From NCBI GenBank assembly GCA_024291935.2, contig JAGTYA010000024.1:5332001-5396000 (forward strand): a DNA stretch of 64,000 bases, read 5' to 3'. The notes below the pieces were generated by a model, which did not search any database, was not told the DNA's origin, and was given only the letters and a program-made list of their open reading frames with translations. The translations under genes were made by a program, and so were the position numbers. The DNA is from Okapia johnstoni (lineage: Eukaryota > Chordata > Mammalia > Artiodactyla > Giraffidae). This document shows, piece by piece, positions 11,250 to 22,829 of this stretch (position 1 is the first letter of the stretch; each line of letters begins with the position of its first letter).

Positions 11250-13150
11250 GGGTGATAATTCTAATTACAACCCTATTCGACTTGCCTTATTGGTCTGTAT
11301 AGAAAGCAGTCATATCTTAGAAAATGACTGTGGATTATTGTAAAATGAATCAGGGACTGAAGCCAATTGCAGCTGCTGTTGAAATCAATACTACCCCTGG
11401 CACTGTGGAAAATAAACATCATTTCAGGCACTGTTTACAGTTATTGAGCTGGCAAATGCTTTCCTTCTCTATAGTAATTTGCAATGACCACCCAAAGCAG
11501 TTAACTTTATCCTGGAAGGCATGTCAATACACCTTAGCTTGAAGTAGGGCTCTCTTGGCTCTCCTGATCTGCCATAATCTAGTCTAAGTCACCTTGGTCA
11601 TTTTACTATCTCATGAAGCATCACCCTGATTCATCAGTTTGATGACAGCATGCTGACTGGAAGTGTTAATCAGGAGGTAGAAGTATGATAAGTGTCTTCG
11701 TAAGGTGCATGCATGTCAGATGGGTGGGAAATGGAAATAAACCCCATGAGTAATAAGTGGCTCGTTACTTTGGTCAATGAGTCCAGTAATATAGACAACT
11801 GGGGGATATATCATCCATAATGAAAAAAGTCTCTGTGCCTTGCACCACCTACCTCCAGTCAAAACTACCAGATAGCATGTAAAGCTGCCAGTTTTGAGTT
11901 AGAGCCCAGAGCAAGAAAAGGATCCACAGCAGGTCCAGGCTGCAGTGGGAGATGCTTTGCCACCAGACCTTTTGACCCAGGGGATCTGATGGTCACCAGA
12001 GTTTATGTGACAAACACAGATGCTGTAGCAAGTCTCTGGCTAGTGCTAGCAGGGATTCAGAGTGAAGAGCCTTACTTATCTGAAGTATAAACATTCCCTC
12101 TTCTGCAGAGTGTCCCCTATTTGACAAGCATTCTCTGGTTTGCTTTGGGGCCCCAGTGGAGACTGAACACCTAACCATGGAAAAAGTGATTGCATCTGAG
12201 CGCCCATGACAAACAGGTCCGAAGGATAGCGTTATACAAAAGAGACCCATTCAAATGAAGGGAGTCTGTGCAAGTTTAAGCTCAAGAGAGTTTCAAGGAT
12301 GCAAATAAGTTATGCAAGCAAGGGATTCATCCCAGTGCATGGACTCTTTAATGATTTCTTAGTTTTCCCTCAACTCATATGGGTGGTCTCAGGGGAGGTT
12401 CCCCAAGATAGGGTGGCAATAGCAGAAAACGCTTGAGCTTGCCTCACACATGGTTCTTCATGCTATGCTGACACCAGTGGAAATGGAAATGAAATGCAGT
12501 AGCACTAGTCCTTCTTTTGAGCAGTAGGGGACACTCTGCAGAAGAGGGCATCCCTGAAGGGCAGAGATGAAGGGACAGTCTGTCAGGGAGCAGAACTTCA
12601 AGTAACACCTCTGTCTGCTCACTTGGCTTGAGGGGGGAAATGGCCAGAGGCAAATATTTCCCTTAGTTCGTGGGCTGGGTCTAAAACATGACATGGTGAT
12701 TAGGAAAATCATAAGATGGGAGTGCTGGTGACAAGGAGCCTTGGGGAAAAGATAGGCTTTGTGGTCTCTTGGGATGGCAGAGTGTACGAAGAGAACCACT
12801 GCAGAAGACACCATAAATAATCAGTTGAAAAGAGAATCATCCAGTCCATGTGAGCTGGCCTATGTCCCTGGACTCTCAAGTGCTTGTGATGCTCCCGGAC
12901 ATCATTGCCATGGCGACAAGAATAGATACTGTGTATGGTCTTAACAACATGAGCTTTCTCTTACTCAAGCCTAATCTATACATAGCCACTAATGAGTGCC
13001 CAATATTTCAATATCAGAGTCTAACACTGAGCCCTTAATATGGCAACATTTCCTGGGATGACCAACTAGCCACTTGGTGACAGGTTGGTTACTTTATATC
13101 CCTTTCATCAGGAGGGGGCAGGCATTATCTTTGAGGAATACACCCTAACA
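11250..13150 (+). pseudogene. Decayed endogenous retrovirus pol relic
   Basis: Plus-strand translation in drifting frames shows scattered pol-like motifs: a reverse-transcriptase start region at 11324 (MTVDYCKMNQ), a degenerate catalytic box at 11638-11646 reading FDDSM where retroviral enzymes carry YxDD, a following WEMEINP stretch near 11735, RNase-H-like remnants near 11940-12200, and an integrase-like segment near 13045-13110. Many stops and frameshifts break it and it cannot make protein. I saw no LTR on either side and no gag or env that I would defend. The family assignment (a gammaretrovirus-like mammalian class) is inference. Nothing in it appears under selection. Confidence 0.5.
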
Positions 13151-13581
13151 TTTCTATCAGTTCCTCTAACTATGAATCTACAGAATATCTCACTTTTATC
13201 ATGATGTCTCATGTAGTACTGCTTCTGTCTAAAGAACAGATTTTCTAGAACAAGATATGAGCAAGGAGCTCGTGGCTGTGAAATTCACAGTATGCCTCAC
13301 GTCTCTGTGAAGAAGCTACAGTGATTGAATGGGAGAATGGCCTGGTGATGACTCAATACAGGGCCACCCAGGAAAGAGCACCCTGCGAAATCTGTGTGGG
13401 GTCCTACAGGATGGGGTACCCATAGGTGGCCTGTCCTTCTCTTAGCTGGGACTCTTGGGTCCAGGAATCAAGGAGTAGAAGCAGGACTGTTTGTTTGTTC
13501 CCACTATTATACCTAAGAGCTCACAAAAATTTTGATTTCTGTGCTCTGATGATTAAAATATAGTAGTTCCCAAGGAGAGAT
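13151..13581. other. Unassigned, possibly more retroviral relic
   Basis: No independent feature is recognised. It may continue the pol relic, because sequence beyond the Bov-A at 13830-14020 has weak pol-end character. Confidence 0.3.
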
Positions 13582-13592
13582 GGTTTCACCAG

Positions 13593-13724
13593 CTGCTGCT
13601 GCTGCTAAGTCGCTTCAGTCGTGTCCGACTCTGTGCGACCCCATGGACTGTAGCCTACCAGGCTCCTCCGTCCATGGGATTTTCCAGGCAAGAATACTGG
13701 AGTGGGGTGCCATTGCCTTCTCTG
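13593..13724 (-). mobile_element. Bov-A monomer SINE with 11-bp TSD
   Basis: A single BovB-derived arm, antisense, starting with a (CTG)n run and ending ggtgccattgccttctc. It is flanked by a perfect duplication, ggtttcaccag at 13582-13592 and 13725-13735. The perfect duplication implies a fairly young insertion. Confidence 0.97.
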
Positions 13725-13735
13725 GGTTTCACCAG

Positions 13736-14159
13736 GGAATGCCACAATGTTTCCTTTGAATCAGGAGGTGAGAAGGCCACTTGGTCAACCTGGGCTCTTC
13801 ATTTTCCTGAAGTACCAGGTAGAGAAGAGGGTTCTGAACTGGTTGGGAGATTGGTCCTGATTATCAAGATTAAACTGGTTGCAGGCAACAAAAGGGGGCA
13901 GAAACCCAGGGGTTTCTCTGGATGTCTCTAGTAGTGAAATGTAGTAGAAAAGACTACATATCAACCCTAAAAGGCAGACCCGCCAGAGACTTAAACCTTT
14001 TAGGAAAAAAAGGTTTAAATTACTCATGAGTTAAATAGAACTGACCAAGCATGGCGCCATTTGGACAATCATGATGAATCAGGAAGTGGTCTTCACTAGA
14101 CATGAAAGGGAATTGTGATGAATAAACTTCTTTTGTTTTTAAGTCACCCCACAACAGAG
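13736..14159. other. Unassigned, weak retroviral character
   Basis: The segment near 13848-13880 (gagattggtcctgattatca) is reminiscent of the end of a pol relic. The rest is not recognised. Confidence 0.3.
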
Positions 14160-14316
14160 GGAGACGAGACAGTTGAATGGCAAGCTCACCGACTCAATGG
14201 ACATGAGTTTGAGCAAAGTCCTGGAGATGATGAAGGACAGGGAAGCCTGGCGTGAACTGCAGTTCACAGGGTCGCAAAGAGTTGGACACGACTGAGCAAC
14301 TGAACAACAACAACAA
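14160..14316 (+). mobile_element. BovB LINE 3' fragment
   Basis: Sense BovB terminal sequence from the conserved gactcaatggacatgagtt through gagttggacacgactgagc to an AAC-rich tail. It is strongly 5'-truncated, as most BovB copies are. Confidence 0.88.
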
Positions 14317-14829
14317 GGATTTAGATAACTGTAGTTTTTCCATAAACTGAATATCCAGGTGAGACTGTGATAAGGTTGGAAGAATTCTCATTACCCAGAG
14401 TTGAAGAAGGTGGCTGATGGAACTCAGTGTCATCCTTCTCCAGGAAAGAACAGAGGATATATTCCCTTATAGGAGAGTTAACCATAGTGGGTGGAAGCAT
14501 GGAGCTGCAGTAGTTATTTATGGATGTGGATGGAAGGGTGAGCATGTGTGCTGAGTGGTCAAGGAATGGCAAACAGAACATATTCCTGTTTACCATCAAC
14601 TCTATTCCCATTCTTTCCTCTCTCCAGGTTGGAGGGATGGACTTTGGAAACTACATTGCCCACCATCCTTTGCTAGCAACCTTCCTGTTATATCATTCAG
14701 TGGGAGGTGTCAATGGAGAGGGGCAGGTGGAAGGAGGAGGGAGGCCATTGCTCTTTCACTCTTTCTGGAGGTTTCTCTGCAGTGGAGCGTGACTATGGAC
14801 TCAACAGATGTGTTCCAGCAGACTTATGG
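14317..14829. repeat. Probably old interspersed repeat, unassigned
   Basis: The part at 14630-14800 (gctagcaaccttcctgtta, gtgggaggtgtcaatggag) has the feel of a widespread mammalian repeat, but I cannot name it. There is no coding support for the frames at 14520-14917. Confidence 0.3.
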
Positions 14830-14920
14830 TAAATTAATTCATTCACTCAACACGTACTCACTGAGATACAGCACTGAATGGAACACGATTTCTGTCTGTA
14901 AGGAGCTCACAGTTTAGAGA

Positions 14921-15230
14921 AAGATTAGAAAGCTATAGTCCACCAGCCAAGTCAGACCTGCCCACATTATGCATGGGCTGCAAGCTCAGAGTTATTTTTA
15001 AATTTGCAAATTATTGACCAAAAAAAAAAAAATCAACAGAAGAATATTTTGTAACACATGAGAACTACATGAAGTTTGTATTTTAGTGTCTATAAATAAA
15101 GTTTTTTTTTTTTTTTTTTTTTTTGAGCACAGCCAGGCTAGCAGAGCTGAGAAATTGCAAGAAAAATAAGACTATTTAAAGCCTAAGTTATTTGCTGTCT
15201 GGTCTGCTATCAAAAAAATTTGCCTATCCC
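14921..15230. mobile_element. hAT-type nonautonomous DNA transposon (MER class)
   Basis: The internal strings agaagaatattttgtaacac and tctataaataaag and the right end gcctatccctg match a common mammalian hAT MER element; the left terminal repeat is too worn to fix. A T23 run at 15102-15124 is internal expansion of a poly-T patch. Confidence 0.65.
15102..15124. repeat. Poly-T run (23 bp)
   Basis: Twenty-three consecutive T inside the hAT element; length is likely variable. Confidence 0.97.
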
Positions 15231-15671
15231 TGACTCAGAGGGTAAGACAGAGTGAGGCAGGGAGTGAGGTGAGAGCCCTGGGGTGTGTGCTGAGTCCTGC
15301 TGGAGGGTGGAGGAAGGGAAGACCATTTATGGTGGGAAGGAACAGCTTCTAGGCAGAGGAAACAGCTCCACGAAGGCCTAGAGCCATGAACCCCCACGGC
15401 TAGTCTGAGATGATTTGTTGTTTAGTGTGGAGTGAGAGGTGAGGAAGAGCTGGAAGAATCACAGCCAGACTGGAAAGGGACTTCAGTACCCAAAGGTGGG
15501 GGTGAGACTCATGCCGGGGTAGCAGAGAGACATTACGCTGTATAGAGGATATTTAGGGAAGGGAATTTTGGCTGCAGAATGAAGGAACTGCAAGGGGATG
15601 TGACCAAAAGCAGGAGAGCAGTTAGAAAGGCAGTCAGGGGCAGGAGGAAGAGCTTCACTTGTCCATTCCCG

Positions 15672-15860
15672 GTCTGCTTCTTTATAGCTGTGTGACCTTG
15701 GATAGGCACTTAACCTCTCTGAGCCTTCCTCATCAGTCTGGTGGGGATTACAATAACCTCCTCCGAGAGCTGTTGGGAGGATTAGAAGAGTTGATCTACA
15801 TCATGTATTAAGGTGTTTGGTTCTCAATGGGTGTGGAGAATGAGGCTATTATTATTACAG
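15672..15860 (+). repeat. MIR SINE
   Basis: Sense MIR core is clear: tatagctgtgtgaccttgg, cacttaacctctctgagcc, tggggattacaataacctc. It is followed by a worn 3' part. Confidence 0.8.
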
Positions 15861-16552
15861 TAATGAAAACAGTCCTGCAGGGGCAGACCTCCCACCCCAG
15901 CTGCATGCTCCTTGTGGGTCCACATGCTGGACTGATCAATCCATGAATCCTGAAAAATGGACAGAGCAGGAGAGTTGGTTGCTGGAGACCAAAGAAGGAA
16001 GGATGAAAGGTTGATTTGCTTGACAGTCCTGGACCCCAGGAGAGACCCCAGGGACGGAAGTTGCTGAGAGAAGGAAACTTATACCATCAAGGGACTTGTC
16101 ATATTGTCTTCAGGCAGTAAGGCTGACAAGGGACCCCAGTTTTCTCCACCTGTCCCTGCTGGCTCTGGAGCCTTGTGAGGATGTCCTCTGGAACATTGGG
16201 GGGTTGGAGTGGGGGACTATTCTTTTACTAGACGCTTCTTAGGCATCCTCCGCAGGTCACTGATCCAGCTCCTAGGAGCCAGGAGTCCTGTCTCACTAGT
16301 GGGACCATGAACACCCCCGTCCTGGCCTTCACAGCTCTCATTCCTCTCCATCCACACAGCTCATGGCCTGGGCCTGACTCCACTTGGAGGGAAGCCTGCC
16401 AGATAGTGTCCACTGGGCCACCTGGCCATGTAGTGTGATCTTGCAGGTTCATAAAAGCCATGGTTCCAGGACTGGGAGTGAGGGAGAGAGATGCTGGGGA
16501 AGCCAACAGCTGGCAGGAATGAGTGACCATCCCCCATCTGGAGGTGAGACCA
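15861..16552. other. Unassigned unique sequence
   Basis: No repeat or gene is recognised. Short frames at 16228-16561 have no support. Confidence 0.4.
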
Positions 16553-16670
16553 CATTTTCAAACTTCAGAGCTGGAAAGGACAGCAGAGCTCCAACCCCAG
16601 GAAACCACTTCATGCACGGACCCAAAGAAGTCAGTGTCGGAGCCAGAGCTAGAGCCCAGGGCTCAGGACT
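16553..16670 (-). repeat. MIR/CORE-SINE-like relic
   Basis: The motif cagagctggaaaggacagc, followed by gccagagctagagcccagg, resembles antisense CORE-SINE. It is immediately adjacent to the minisatellite. Confidence 0.4.
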
Positions 16671-17405
16671 TCCCCATCCAAGGCTCCTTCCCCTGGACTC
16701 CCCATCCAGGGCTCCTCTCCTGGACTCCCCATCCATCTGGGGCTCTTCCCAGGAGCTCCGATCCATCCAGGGCTCCTTCCCTTGACTTCCCATCTGTAGC
16801 TCCTCCTCTGGCTCCCCATCCGGGGCTCCTCCCCTGGACTCCGCATCCATCCGGGGCTCCTCCTCTGGACTCCCCATCCATCTGGGGCTCCTCCTCTGGA
16901 CTTCCCATCCATCCAGGGCTCCTCTTCTGGCTCTCCATCCGGGACTCCTCCCCCAGACTCCCCATCCATCCAAGGCTCCTCCCCTGGACTCCCCATCCAT
17001 CCAAGGCTCCTTCCCCTGGACTCCCCATCCAGGGCTCCTCTCCTGGACTCCCCATCCATCTGGGGCTCTTCCCAGGAGCTCCGATCCATCCAGGGCTCCT
17101 TCCCTTGACTTCCCATCTGTAGCTCCTCCTCTGGCTCCCCATCCGGGGCTCCTCCCCTGGACTCCGCATCCATCCGGGGCTCCTCCTCTGGACTCCCCAT
17201 CCATCTGGGGCTCCTCCTCTGGACTTCCCATCCATCCAGGGCTCCTCTTCTGGCTCTCCATCCGGGACTCCTCCCCCAGACTCCCCATCCATCCAAGGCT
17301 CCTCCCCTGGACTCCCCATCCATCCAAGGCTCTTCCCCTGGACTCCCCATCTGGGGCTCCTCCCCCGGACTCCCCATCCATCCAGGGCTCCTCCTCTGGC
17401 TCCCT
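16671..17405. repeat. C-rich minisatellite (VNTR) with 323-bp higher-order repeat
   Basis: Basic unit of about 22-31 bp built on ggctcctcccctggactcc plus ccatccatcc variants. A higher-order block starting at 16681 recurs at 17004 and a third start is at 17327, a constant 323-bp spacing. The first two blocks look identical by eye; the third keeps the phase but quickly diverges. No stop occurs in any of the three minus frames through most of the array, giving frames up to 321 codons. Since 323 is not a multiple of three, the frames rotate between blocks, as expected of non-coding repeat. The minus strand is G-rich with GGGG runs. Confidence 0.96.
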
Positions 17406-18149
17406 TTCCCCCACCTGTCACTGCACTCAGGCAGGTGTGGGCACAGACCCAGATGGCATCTTCCGTCTTGGGTAGGTATGTGTCTCAGTCGTGGTGTGAT
17501 GTCTGGTTCTTATTTAAATGAACAGTGTGGGGAGGATAGAATTATGACCCAGGAGAGATGAGAATGCCTTGTGAGCTGAGGTGTATCTGCCCCACCCCTA
17601 GACTCCCCTGTCAGTTCTGAAGCCAAACTCAAGGGCAATTAGATTTTACATATTTTCCCTTTTCTACTTCAATAAATATTGCCTGTGAAAACCAATTGGC
17701 ATTTTCTCTACTTAATGCATAATAACTAGTCTTATAAATCTAAATTATCCCTATAAATCTAAATTAAAGGCCTAGGTTTAAATGAATTGAGGACATGTAA
17801 TTAATAAAGTGTTAGCATATCACCATTACTAATCTGTTTACTTCAAGCCAAACTTTCATTTTCAAAGGAATTTTTCTTTGCTCTGTGGGGATGGGAAGAA
17901 GGAGGGAGCCACGGGGGCCCTGGGCAGTTTCCAGGCTTCTGTGGTGGCCATAGTTTGCCTCACTTGTTAGGACGGCCTGCTCGGGTCATCTTGGGATGAG
18001 AATCACTTGGATTGTACTCTGACTCCTGGTCCCCAGACTGGACCACTTTAAGAGACAAATGGTGCTCTAGCTAAGGGGGCCTCCGGGTGGCCTCACTGTC
18101 CCTCCCCAAGACTGGTGATTGGTCATCGCATCCTCACTCCCACATCTAA
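17406..18149. other. Unique sequence with AT-rich block at 17640-17880
   Basis: The block at 17640-17880 is markedly AT-rich between GC-rich flanks, with repeated ataaatctaaatta-like motifs and several homeodomain-type ATTA cores. It matches no repeat I know and is a candidate conserved non-coding element. Confidence 0.35.
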
Positions 18150-18600
18150 TGATAACCAAATCTTCCCTCTTCAGGCTGCCCCCAGCTTTTCCTCCAAGCA
18201 CAGCCCCTCCCTTCATCCCAGCTGTTCCCATCACAGTCCAGGGAATCATTTGTCTAGTCTGAATTAATGCAACAGCCCCTACCTTTCTCTGGTCCTGGCT
18301 CCATGCTCCCAGCTGCACCCACACTCCAGGCAGCAGCACTGGGATCTTTCTAAATGCACATCCCACCAAGTCTCCCCATGGCTTCCTGCCCCCCAGAGTT
18401 CCTCACTGCACTCAAGGTCAAGGCCAAACTCCTCCACATAGCTCCCGAGGTCCCTTGGGGTCCAGCCCCTGCTGCCTCCCCCATTTCTCTTTTCATGGTC
18501 ACTCCCAACTCCCACTACCTCCCTGGGCCACACTGACCCGCCTGCCTTCCTCCCAGCCCTGCCTTTCACCTGACCTGGCTCAGCTTCCAGCCCCACCCTT
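18150..18600 (+). repeat. L2 LINE fragment
   Basis: Sense L2 order is seen: gcagcactgggatctttct, then ccatggcttcctgcccccc, then caaggtcaaggccaaactc, then ggtcactcccaactccc. Confidence 0.7.
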
Positions 18601-18984
18601 CAGAGAGAGGATCCCTGCTCCTCTCCTCCCTGGAAGAACAAGCAGGCGAGCTCCATGACCCAAATCCCCAGGAGTCATTTGGGGCCCTGGTTTCTGCTCT
18701 TTTTTTGAATAACTTAAAAATTATTACTAAAAGGAAGCATTTGAACCCCCAGCCGTGGGATGGGAAAAGATCCTTGGTCCACAAATGAGACGAGGTTTCA
18801 GTCTCCATTCCACAGCAAGCTCTTGTATTCCCCATCTGGGGCTTCTGCCTTCTCTTCTGCAGTGGGGACTTTGAGCTCGGCACCGTAGGGGTCCACCTCT
18901 CTCTAAGTCTCCCACGGGGTGCCAGTGAGACCTTGTCATCGCTAGACCACCACAAAGCCTGTACTTGAAAGATGGTAGCCTCCT
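18601..18984. other. Unassigned
   Basis: Unique sequence; no feature recognised. Confidence 0.4.
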
Positions 18985-19190
18985 CTAGCTATTGAGCACC
19001 TGCTGTTCGCCAGGACCAGAGCTAAACGCTTACCAACCACTGTCCCCATCAGCTTCCAGGAGAGTCCTGCCCACACGTGTCCCTACTACCCCATTTCCAG
19101 ATGAAAGATGTGAGGCTTAGACAGAGACCCAGAGTCACCAGCCGGATGTTTAAACCAGGATATTTAAACTCTGGAGCCCAAGCTTCTCCC
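18985..19190 (-). repeat. MIR/L2 relic
   Basis: Antisense pattern: attgagcacctgctgttcg, then taccccatttccagatgaa, then gacccagagtcaccag. Confidence 0.65.
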
Positions 19191-19194
19191 ACAT

Positions 19195-19390
19195 TCACCA
19201 ACTGTGAGACTTTGGGCAAGGGGCCACACCTCTGGGCCTCAGCTTCCCCATCTGTAAAATGGGAATGCTACAGTAGCACTTTCTTCCCTCGAAGGGCTGA
19301 AGTGAAGCTTAAAATGGGTTAAGTGTGAGATCCAGAGCCCAGCACTGGGCACACAGCAAGTGCTCAATAAATACTACCTATTATCATGCT
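19195..19390 (+). repeat. MIR SINE
   Basis: A well-kept sense MIR: gagactttgggcaaggggc, cctcagcttccccatctgta, aaatgggaatgctac, then caagtgctcaataaatact at its 3' end. The opposed orientation to its left neighbour shows two separate elements. Confidence 0.85.
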
Positions 19391-19644
19391 GAGCTTTTCT
19401 GAGAAGCCCTGATTCGTGTAGCAGAGGTGGAAGCTGGAAGAATGGGTTCTCCCGGCTCCTCCCAGCTCTCACATGACACGTTCCATGTCCCAAACCCTGC
19501 GTTATTTGCTTTCACTAATGTGAAATGCACTTGGCAAGCTTAAGCCTGGACTAGTTTCTGATTCAGCAAGTGAGATGAGGTCCCTTCTCCCAGAAGCCAC
19601 TTTGAGAAATGTCTCAGCTGATGAGTTTGCACAACTCTGAATGT

Positions 19645-19922
19645 TCATTGGAAGAACTGATGCTGAAGCTGAAGCTCCAATACTTTGGCCACCTGATGCC
19701 AAGAACTGATCATCGGAAAAGACTTGATGCTGGGAAAGATTGGGGGCAAAAGGAGGAGGGGGGCCTGAAGTAAGGGAGGGGCGGCAGAGGATGAGATGGT
19801 TAGATAGTGACTCAATGGACACAAATTTGAGCAAACTCAGGGAGATAGAGGAGGACAGAGGAGTCTGGTGTGCTACAGTCCATGCGGTTGCAAAGAGTCG
19901 GACACTACTTAACATCGAATAA
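19645..19922 (+). mobile_element. BovB LINE 3' fragment
   Basis: Sense: gctgaagctccaatacttt, gatgctgggaaagattggg, gatgagatggttagatagt, then caaagagtcggacactact. It carries an insertion-like purine patch at 19750-19790. Five-prime truncated. Confidence 0.9.
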
Positions 19923-20934
19923 CAGCCCCTTAACCTACTGTGGGCACTGGTGTTGATCTGACCCAAGGAAGTCCTCCCCATTACCCGGCATTTGCTCTGC
20001 TCTCTGGTTATTCATTGACACACACTTGCTCTGCACTGGGCACTGTAGAAGGCAGGGAAGAACGAAGTAGAGCCTGAATTCTGAGCTCAGTCTCTACTCT
20101 TGCAAACAAATGTGCATTGAGAACATGGCATTCCACAAAGGATGGACCATGATATTCCAAAGGGGGAAATGTGTGTGACTGAATCAGGCCAGCAGGTCAG
20201 GTCCTTTCCCACCTTTGCTCTCCCTTGCAAGAGGAGCCAACCCAGTAGACAGGTGAGAACAGACAGAGTGAGAAGCTGGTTGATTAAGGAAAGATCCTGT
20301 TCCTGCTGACTGTCTAGAAATGCCCCGAATCTGTCACTACAGTCCATCCTGATCCTCTCTCCACCTGGATTCTTCCGGAAAGACCTGCAGGTAAGAATGG
20401 CTGATTCCTCCCCAGGGCATCTGTAGCCTCTTGCCTCCTGGGGCCAGTTTGACAAAGGCCTGAAGACCAGGGAGGAACAGCTGGGGTTTAGGCCAGCAGG
20501 GATGGGAGATGTGCAGGGTAAAGATTCAGCCACACTGTGCTGGGATGTGGCCAGCAGGGTGTGGCCCCTCCTTCTCATCGCTGTGGGGTCCAGATTGTTA
20601 GATGTTCTAATTAACAGCACTGAGAATTAAACTCTATCCCCTGACATGAGCTCACTCCCCTGAGAGCGTTCTGACTCAAATACTGATTAAATATGAAACG
20701 GTTCCATCTTCTGAGCAGAAGTCAGGGAAGCACAAGCCAGAGATGGAAGCTGTAATTAGTAGCTGATTATGCTGTGTGAGTTATTAAAAGATAAAATAAA
20801 ATGAAAACCAACATCCTTCAAATAAAAACAGTTAACAACACCCACAGTTATTTCTGCCTTATTTAAAGGGACATGGGCTTTTTATTCCTCACTGCCTTCC
20901 TGTTTTTTATAGATCCAGTATTCGTCCAGGTAAT
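19923..20934. other. Unique sequence with AT-rich block
   Basis: A worn antisense L2 end is possible at 20010-20120. The block at 20640-20880 is AT-rich, with several TAATTA, TTATTAA and TTAAC motifs, and matches no repeat I recognise; it is another candidate conserved element. Confidence 0.35.
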
Positions 20935-21740
20935 TTCCTAAGCATCTACTATATGCCATGGATACTGGGGGCGGGGTGAGAAATAAATGAGTCAGGCAAG
21001 GTGCTGGCCTCTTGGGGATCACAGTCCATAGTGGGGCATCAGCTATCAAGGAAAAGTCCTAACAGATGTGTGGCTATACCTGAAGATGCAGCAAAGCATG
21101 CCATGTACATGAGGCAATGTGGGAGGATCATGCAGGGGACTAACTCAGATGGGGGTGGGGGTTTAGGAGCTGACAATTCAGTTAAGACCTGAAGGAGCTG
21201 GTTACCTGAAGAGTGGGGGTTGGGAGAAGTAATCTACAGAGAGGGAACAGCATGTGCAAAGGCCCTGGGGTGGGAAGGAGGGTGTCAGAGGGAAGAAGGA
21301 AGGGCACTGGGGCAGAGTGTGATGAGGAGGAAGCCTGAGGAGGAGGAGGAGGAGGAAGAGGAGGAGGGAGCAGCCAGACCCCATGGGGCTCACTGCCTTA
21401 GCTGGCAGGGCAGGGATAACTCAAGTTTCTCTAACCAGCACTGAAGGATTTGTAGTAAGGGAGGGGCCTGATCAGTTTGAGGATTTAAGAAGCTGCTCCT
21501 CCAGTTCCTCCTTGGAGGCTGGAGGGGGAGCAGGGGCTCAGTGAGGAGGTGAAGTGAGTGGCCCAGGCAGGAGTCAGTGGTGGTTTGGGCCAGAGTAGTG
21601 AGGAAGGGATGCAGAGCAGGAGGTGGGGGATCCAGGAGGTGTTTTGGAGGGTGAATCGCCCCACCTTGGGGGTGATGGGTGTGGAGGTGAGAGAGTTGTC
21701 GTTAGGGCACACAGGTTTCTGACCTGCATGAGAGGCCAGG
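20935..21740 (-). repeat. L2 LINE relic
   Basis: The antisense L2 3' half is readable in order: ctactatatgccatgg, ttaagacctgaaggagctg, ggaacagcatgtgcaaagg, ccctggggtggg, gatcagtttgagg, ggtgttttggaggg. A GGA-rich microsatellite lies inside it at 21328-21367. Confidence 0.72.
21328..21367. repeat. (GGA)n microsatellite
   Basis: Nearly pure GGA/GAA triplets over about 40 bp; likely length-variable. Confidence 0.93.
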
Positions 21741-22829
21741 GGATGGAGCTGCCACTGGCTGAGTGAGAAGGCAGACAAGGAGCAGCCTGGGGGTGGGGGT
21801 GGAGCTGAGGCCATCGTGGCACGTGGTGTGTGTGGCTGCTGAGCGTTGCAGAGAAAGAGGTGAGAGGCAGCAGCTGGGTGTCTGGAGAGCCCTGCCAGAG
21901 ACACCCCTCCATCAGGAGATCACAGTGTGTGCCTCCTGGGGAGAGAGGACAGATGGGGGTGGGGAGAAGGGACCAGGACTGAGAGACCATCTTCATCCCT
22001 TCACCCTTCCCAGGCCCAGCTCGAAGCCTAGGGTGGGCAGGCAGGGCACCTGGCCGCCCCCAGAGGCCCTGGGGGAGGCTAAGATGAGGGCCTGGCTGCA
22101 GGGAGGTCCTGGTGAGGCTGGGGTTTGTGTTTCAGGACCTTCCCATCCCCCCACTTTGAGGACCCCTCCCACTTTGTGGTTCTGACCTCCCCCCTCACCA
22201 CCACCCGTCTTACCACCACCGGCTCCCAGCTTATCACACCCTCCCAGGCAGAGGCGGGGAGGCCCAGAGCTAAGGTGCAGAGGCCGCCAGCTCTCAGCCA
22301 CTGCAGGCTGCGGTTCTCTGCAGTCATCACTGCCTTCCCCCAGGAGCTAAGCCACCCCCGCACCTCCCTCCTACCCACTCCCCAAAGATGCTCCTTGGGT
22401 ATTGTGTTCTTCTCCTCCCTGGGCAGGAAGGGCCCTGTCTATTGGCTCAATATGACCCGTTACACTTGTTTATAAGCTTTCTAGTTTTTGAACCTGAACA
22501 TTCCCATCCAATCACTAGACTCTGCTCTTCCTAGAGCTTTTCAAAGGGGAAAAAAAAAAAGATACACAGAAAAGCTTGTTCTTACCTATCAGAGTCCCAT
22601 TTTCCATCTGTCTATCAGCCCCCTCACTCAGGCAGCAAGTTCTTGTCCATGCGTGTCCTGTGCTGAGACCTGCACTGGAAGATGGGCTGACCCACAGCCC
22701 AGCCTGGGCCTGCTCTCAACAGTGCTCAGCCACGCATGAGTCAGTGAGTCTGTGACTCTGAGGGTTGGGGGGTGGATGGTAGCAGGCATGGAAAGCGATA
22801 ATTACAGCTCAGTGTGATCAGCACTGTTT
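21741..22829. other. GC-rich unassigned sequence
   Basis: No gene is recognised. Overlapping frames on both strands (around 21763-22475) arise from low stop density in GC-rich DNA. An A11 run lies at 22550. Confidence 0.4.

Larger units (their letters stand above)
14830..15660 (-). repeat. L2 LINE relic split by a hAT element
   Basis: Left part 14830-14920 (attcattcactcaacacgta, aggagctcacagtttagag) and right part 15231-15660 (ggaacagcttctaggcagag and following) read as one antisense L2. The hAT element between them was inserted later. Confidence 0.6.

Noticed and set aside
16671..17405. CRISPR-like array
   Set aside because: Units are directly adjoining variants without unique spacers; this is a vertebrate minisatellite.
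16449..17421. Minus-strand frames of 242-321 codons encoding a GEEPWMDGESRGG-like repeat protein
   Set aside because: All three frames are open at once and frames rotate between 323-bp blocks; this is a stop-poor minisatellite, not a gene.
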